DNA from: Ciona savignyi
Lineage: Eukaryota; Chordata; Ascidiacea; Phlebobranchia; Cionidae
Direction of reading: 5' to 3'
Assembly (NCBI GenBank): GCA_000149265.1
Contig: CH003190.1
Coordinates: 1 to 64,000 of the forward strand
DNA length: 64,000 bases
The position numbers and the translations under genes were made by a program. The notes under the pieces were generated by a model. It had not been told where the DNA came from, did not search any database, and saw nothing but the letters and a program-made list of their open reading frames with translations. Positions 59,492 to 64,000 of the stretch are shown in pieces. The stretch's first letter is position 1, and every line of letters starts with the position of its first letter.

Positions 59492-60253
59492 TCAGTATAT
59501 TTCACGTGGTAGTTCGTCGTTTTTCAGTAAACGTCTCTTGAGACCATCAGCGCGCTTTTGCGCCATCACGCGATTGTCAGGTAACTCACGAGCACAAGGT
59601 TTTTTTCGGCAGTGGTTAAATTGGAAATGGCCATTTACCACAGAGACTGACTTTTTCATTAATTCATGGGCAATACGATCTTCTCTTGACGTTGGCGACG
59701 CGAGGACGGCCGTCGAATCGCCAAAGTCAGTGTTCCATAGGCGATTAATCTGACGTGATAAAGCGTCAGACGTCGTCGTTAAATTGTTCTGTATAGTGGT
59801 CGATGAACACGGCGATAGGGAGGGGCCCATCAAAGACCAACCGAAGGGCGTTTTCCACGCAACAGGTTCATCTCTTTTTCCTTTGAGGACTTTCTGTACC
59901 CACAACGCTTCTGGTACATCTATTCCGATGAGAAGGGTAACGGTGCCACCATCAACTTGTGGAAATTCTATACCTTTCAGGTGATTCATTTTATCTAACA
60001 CATTCCTTCGTGGAAGAATGTTTGGTCGTACTGGAATATGGTCCACTGACACTACATTCTGTATTTCAACTTCAGTTTCACCTTCTAATGAACAAACGGT
60101 TAGGTCAGTAGTGATACCGTTGTACGTCGATTCAGCACAGAGGGTGGTCAGGGATATCTGTTTGGGAGTTCCTGTAATGCCAAGAGCGCTCGTTAGAGTA
60201 CTGTTACATAACGTGGCCGAAGATCCGGAATCGAGAAAGGCGTAAGTCCGCAC
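59492..60253 (-). pseudogene. BEL/Pao protease and pre-RT region
   Basis: The frame opens with YAFLDSGSSATLC, the D-S-G active site of the retropepsin-like protease that cleaves the polyprotein. It continues with LLIGIDVPEALW and TPFGWSLMGP, which mark the end of the protease domain in this group. It then shows the conserved link before RT, and stops at 59492 by frameshift. Confidence 0.85.
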
Positions 60254-62003
60254 CTTCGTGGTTCTTGTATCGGACGTTCACTGGTACCACGCACATGTAT
60301 ACGCCCTTCGCTTTGTACTCTTCTGTATGATAAGACTGGGGACTTTCAAAAAGTATGGAAGAGCATGACGTCGCTGCTTTCGCTTGATCATCAGTTTTGT
60401 CGGGTTTGGGAACTTTAGTAAATCTGTAGTGCAAAAGCGAGTGGTGATACGTACTTTTACATTCCCCACAGCATTCTGCTGAAGGACATTCTGCCACACG
60501 GTGACCTCTTTGCAGGCACCGAAAACACAATCCCTTGACAGATGCCAACTCGCGTCGTTCGCGTCCGTTCATTTTCTTGAATTTAAAGCACTGCGGTAGC
60601 GCATGCTTCTTGTCGCATAAATCGCACATAGTCGGTAATTGTTCTGTAATCTCGTGTAGGGTATTGAAAGCGGCTGCTTTCCGGTATCGTCCTGGCTCAC
60701 GACTGTACAAGCTTTCTCCATACAGAGAATTATAAATCTTCGATTGTCTTGCGACAAACGCAACGAGGTCTAAGAAGCCAGCGTCCCGGCATTTCTCCTC
60801 AGCAACGCAGACAGACCACTCGATCCACTTTGTCTGTAGGCTCTCAGGCAATTTGTTTATAATCGGTAATAGGCAGTGCAGTGAGTTAATTCCCGCGTAT
60901 TCTCCGACGTCGGCAAGGGCACTCTTACATCTCTGTAACAATATGTCTAGTTTCAATAATCCGGCTGGATCCCTTTCTCCAACGACCGGCGTCTTCGCCA
61001 GCAGTTTACTGCAAGCCTTGGAGGTAATGTGTGGTCTCCCATACAGTTGAAACAACTGTTCACGGGCCAATCGGTAACCACTTAGAGCATCCTTAGTGTA
61101 GTGCGACAATTGACGCCGTACCTCAGGTTCACACTGCTGTAGCAAGTAGATCAAACGGGTCGTATCTGACTTTACATGTTGCTCTATATGGGTTTCAAAA
61201 TTCCGTACAAATTCATGGTAATCTAGAGGGTCTCCGTTAAATTTCATTATTTCTGGTCGTGGCGGTAGAGTAACGTCAGCATTCATTTGTCGATAGTTCA
61301 GCACGGCAGGTTCTGTACGTTCACGTGGCGTTGTTTGATAAGCGTCGTCACCATTCGGCAGCGGCCGAAGCATCAATTCTTTATGTGCATCATGTCGTGG
61401 CATCGCACCCACCTCTGCAGCAATCGGTATGTGTTTCGTGGTGGGGTTGACGGCAACATTTTCGATGTGTGGAGTTGGGAGCTGCTCATCCCAAGCACGT
61501 AATTCAAGCTCGGCCAACTCTGCTTTGCGCTCAGCTTCTCTTGTCTGTAAAGCCGCTCTGTTCTCGGCTTCTCTAGCCTCTAGTTCTGCACGCTCACGAT
61601 CACTTTCAGCGACTTGCTGTGCTTCAAGACGAGCCTTCTGAGCTTGGACATACGCTTCCCGTCGTTTTGTACTTGACCTAGAACTCCTCGTCATGTTGGA
61701 CGACGTTGTTATGCTGGGAGCCTTTTCGGCACTTAGAAGCCATTCAGTAGCCCTCCCTTTAAATTCTAGTTGGCTTTGTACCACACATTGCAGAAGGGGG
61801 TGGCCTTGGTCGTTTAAATCTTCTTGCGAGTAAGCCTTTGGCGCGAGGATCATCAACTCGGCGCAGAGGCGCTCAATCTCAGTAATCAGCTCATTCAGTT
61901 TTGGACCCATGCTCGAGTCCGTCATCATCACTTCAGCGAGCAAATATTTTTGCCGCAGGATAATTTCTATCCGGTCAAAGTCCTTTCTTTCGACAGATTC
62001 CAT
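60204..62003 (-). pseudogene. BEL/Pao Gag (start at 62003)
   Basis: The best start is the Met at 62003 (MESVERKDFDRIEIILRQKY); an upstream in-frame Met at 62078 lies in the AT-rich leader. A long Glu/Ala/Arg coiled-coil region (about 61530-61660) precedes the capsid-like core LPPRPEIMKFNGDPLDYHEF. Three Cys/His groups end it: CDLCDKKHALPQC, CFRCLQRGHRVAEC and CCGECKSTYHHSLLH. Gag packages the element RNA in cytoplasmic particles. The frame passes the protease start and ends at 60204; a one-base shift near 60260 separates it from the protease frame. BEL/Pao elements usually have one continuous frame, so I read this as a mutation. Confidence 0.85.
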
Positions 62004-62236
62004 GTCAGCAACAGGAAAGATACAACGATAATAAAGGTTACTGTGACGTAACAGACAGTACCAGCAAAGCAAGTACAAATCGGTACAATAATAAGTTCGG
62101 TAGAAATCAGTAACAGTAAATTCAAAATACAGTAAGTAACAGTAAATTAATCAGTTGGTCAGTAATCGGTAGGTATAACAATAAATCATTAATCAGTAAG
62201 AATCAGTAAATTCAATATGGATCAGTTGAAAACTTA
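62004..62236 (-). other. BEL leader between 5' LTR and gag
   Basis: AT-rich sequence with many CAGTAA/AATCAGTA strings (about 62100-62220), a cryptic short repeat. No convincing primer-binding site was recognised next to the LTR. Confidence 0.5.
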
Positions 62237-62792
62237 TGTAAGGCCTCTATCTGGTGCGACCTATACTTAATTAAACACCCGAGTCCTTAACATGGAAAAC
62301 AGTGTTAACGCGCTGACCCGCACACTTGATATCTCACTTGATTGATGGTACTTTATTTACTGATGAGTGTTCAGCGATCAGCAATCAGCGATCAGCGATC
62401 AGCGATCAGCGATCAGCGATCAGCGATCAGCGATCAGCGATCAGCGATCAGCGATCAGCGATCAGCGATCAGCGATCAGCGATCAGCGATCAGCGATCAG
62501 CGATCAGCGGTTTTCTATTATACAATTTAACATAAATACACATAAATAAACGACAAATATTAATAATCAATTTGCTTACCAACTGTTTTTTCCGTATATA
62601 TAGGTCTATTCAAATTCAGTAAAATTGTTTCAGTATGTGTCGGTAGAGGAATCAGAACAAAAAAGGAAAGAAAACCACGAGGTTGCAGAAATATAAAGCA
62701 TAATAATTATTACTAAAATGACGTCACAATACTGAACATAGACGTTTCAAAAAACATTAATTTTAAGTCAAAACAGATTTACAGATGTTACA
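62237..62792 (-). repeat. BEL 5' LTR (556 bp) with expanded minisatellite
   Basis: Same as 56715-57151 apart from the 7-bp array, which accounts for the 119-bp length difference (17 units). Confidence 0.92.
62372..62509. repeat. 7-bp minisatellite (CAGCGAT)n inside the 5' LTR
   Basis: About 20 head-to-tail copies of CAGCGAT with one CAGCAAT variant in the second unit. The other LTR has only two to three. Open frames called across it are artefacts of the 7-bp period. Confidence 0.97.
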
Positions 62793-62797
62793 CAGAG

Positions 62798-63875
62798 TTT
62801 ATTTTATTGAAGCACATCAACCCAGTTTTAACTGATGCTACTACACATACACCGAACTAAACACCCCAACAGAACTATCCATGACGTCAACAATAGATTG
62901 ATTGCCCTTCGCCTGCTGAATCGCTTTAGTCTGCACCACAGAACAAAAAAAGGAAGCTGGATTTCTAAGTTAAATTTGCAGGTTTTCATTTTGTACATAA
63001 CTTTATAATCATGTACCGCAACGGTTAACCGATTTGTTTGTCTGTCAGTCAACCAATAAAATAATTCAAAAACTAATTTGTGTGTAAAACAACTTTTTTA
63101 CCATTGTACATCAGTTTATATGCTCTTACAATGTCCAATTAAAAATATTTAGATTTATGTGGACCACTACCGGTTAATTTTTTTTTATTAATGGTTTTCA
63201 GATTTTAGATATCCACAGCTCTAATAACCACTTACTTTATTACTAGAAAGACCTCAATTTTATTCTGAAAAGAAATTCTGAATATATGAAAAGTGCATAC
63301 ATAGACAAACATTGTGCAGGATGATATGTACGATAGTTTCGGAAAATTTACTGAGTGCTAAACTACGTAGTCTAAACGGGACAACAGCTGATGAAGCTAT
63401 TGGCTGCAATTATGCAGATATAGTTAGTTAAACATACTACCAATTACTGTAATTGCAAATTTGTTATTTGGTACCAATGAACTGCAAAGCATGCAGCTAG
63501 TTGTATATATATATATATATCTTCAGTCATGAATATACACTGCCTTTCCAAGCTAACTGTAATAGTTAATTTTTCATTTCATAGCACTGTATTGCTCTTT
63601 CTTCGTTTGATATTTTGCAATAAAAATAAATGTCAAGTAAGTTGTTTGTTATATGAAAATGGTGTAAAAAATATAAAAAGAACATTAGTAAAAAGAAAGA
63701 GTGGTTTTATGTCTAGAAACATGTGACAATAAAGTAAAGAGATTGGACATTTTATTTTGCTTAATTCGTTTTCTACTCGTGAATACAATCTTTCTAATGG
63801 CCAGTAAACAAAACTACGTGTGAATGTTTTGACGCAATACGTCATCATGAACGCGAGTGTGTGTGCGGTGACCGG
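62798..63875. other. No recognisable gene; TA microsatellite
   Basis: Short frames only. A TA run lies at 63504-63520. The sequence just after 62797 would follow the putative splice acceptor interrupted by the BEL insertion. Confidence 0.45.
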
Positions 63876-64000
63876 TCAACTGAACCCCTTTACAACCAAA
63901 CCCATTTTAACTGAACCCCTTTCAAATGAACTTCTTTACAACTGAACCCCTACAACTAAACCCCTTCACAACTGAACCCCTTACAACTGAACCCCTACAA
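63876..64000. repeat. Tandem repeat of about 15-16 bp, running off the window
   Basis: Degenerate units of the form ACAACTGAACCCCTT repeat about eight times to the window edge, with variants AACTAAACCCCTT and AAATGAACTTCTT. No coding function. Confidence 0.85.

Larger units (their letters stand above)
56715..62792 (-). mobile_element. BEL/Pao LTR retrotransposon, internally deleted, target duplication CAGAG
   Basis: LTRs at 56715-57151 and 62237-62792 begin TGTAAGG and end GTTACA. CAGAG flanks both sides (56710-56714 and 62793-62797). Gag, protease, RT and RNase H are present on the minus strand, so the right LTR is 5'. The integrase zinc-binding and catalytic core are deleted. Several frameshifts between gag and RT also block expression. 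The LTRs are otherwise almost identical by eye, so the insertion is recent relative to its relatives here. Confidence 0.92.

Noticed and set aside
62326-62549. Three overlapping open frames repeating AISDQRS-like residues
   Set aside because: They are the three readings of the 7-bp minisatellite in the LTR, not a gene.
1-64000. CRISPR arrays, bacterial operons, riboswitches or rRNA genes
   Set aside because: The window is clearly animal; no regularly spaced repeats with unique spacers, Shine-Dalgarno-led gene strings or rRNA signatures were seen.

Overview
This is a eukaryotic, animal window. It is AT-rich, has GT-AG introns and intron-broken reading frames, and shows no operons. The mix of transposons (BEL/Pao, Ty3/gypsy, an APE-type LINE, a tRNA-derived SINE, hAT, PIF/Harbinger, piggyBac, pogo-like) fits an invertebrate deuterostome; a tunicate is a guess, not proven. 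Nearly everything recognisable is a mobile element or a decayed multicopy gene. I see no convincing single-copy host gene. One 100-base assembly gap lies at 18657-18756.

Layout. 1-2740: an inverted LINE ORF1 piece abutting a LINE RT piece. 2885-4027: a Ty3/gypsy gag-protease-RT remnant. 4028-7325: a second, longer LINE copy. 7388-12271: a broken multi-exon gene of a multicopy orphan family, one exon of which is split by a small BEL/Pao element (9251-11189) with matching 5-bp target duplications. 12256-22812: a block of about 4 kb present twice (12256-16310 and 18757-22812) and a third time in part (17928-18656), less than about 0.5% diverged by eye. 16311-17908 duplicates the region around 27329-28902 (half a piggyBac plus flanking gene). 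22600-23760: BEL gag remnant. 24599-26426: SINE and a long inverted repeat. 26430-28709: decayed piggyBac inside a decayed MULE-type gene (28799-31700). 32140-41966: two SWIM-YqaJ gene remnants in opposite orientation, a TNP2-like fragment and hAT MITEs. 42118-45025: pogo-like fragment, a MITE and a palindrome-bearing tandem array.

45195-53516 is the best preserved structure: three DNA transposons nested like dolls, each with its own target duplication. A small outer hAT element (8-bp CGTTAAAC) contains a PIF/Harbinger element (TTA), which contains a second hAT element (8-bp AAAGGGAC) with a near-complete transposase. The Harbinger still carries an apparently intact four-exon MADF-domain gene, while its transposase is broken.

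56715-62792 is a BEL/Pao element with both LTRs and a 5-bp CAGAG duplication. It has lost the integrase core by an internal deletion, and one LTR has gained 17 extra copies of a 7-bp minisatellite. The window ends in a short tandem repeat.
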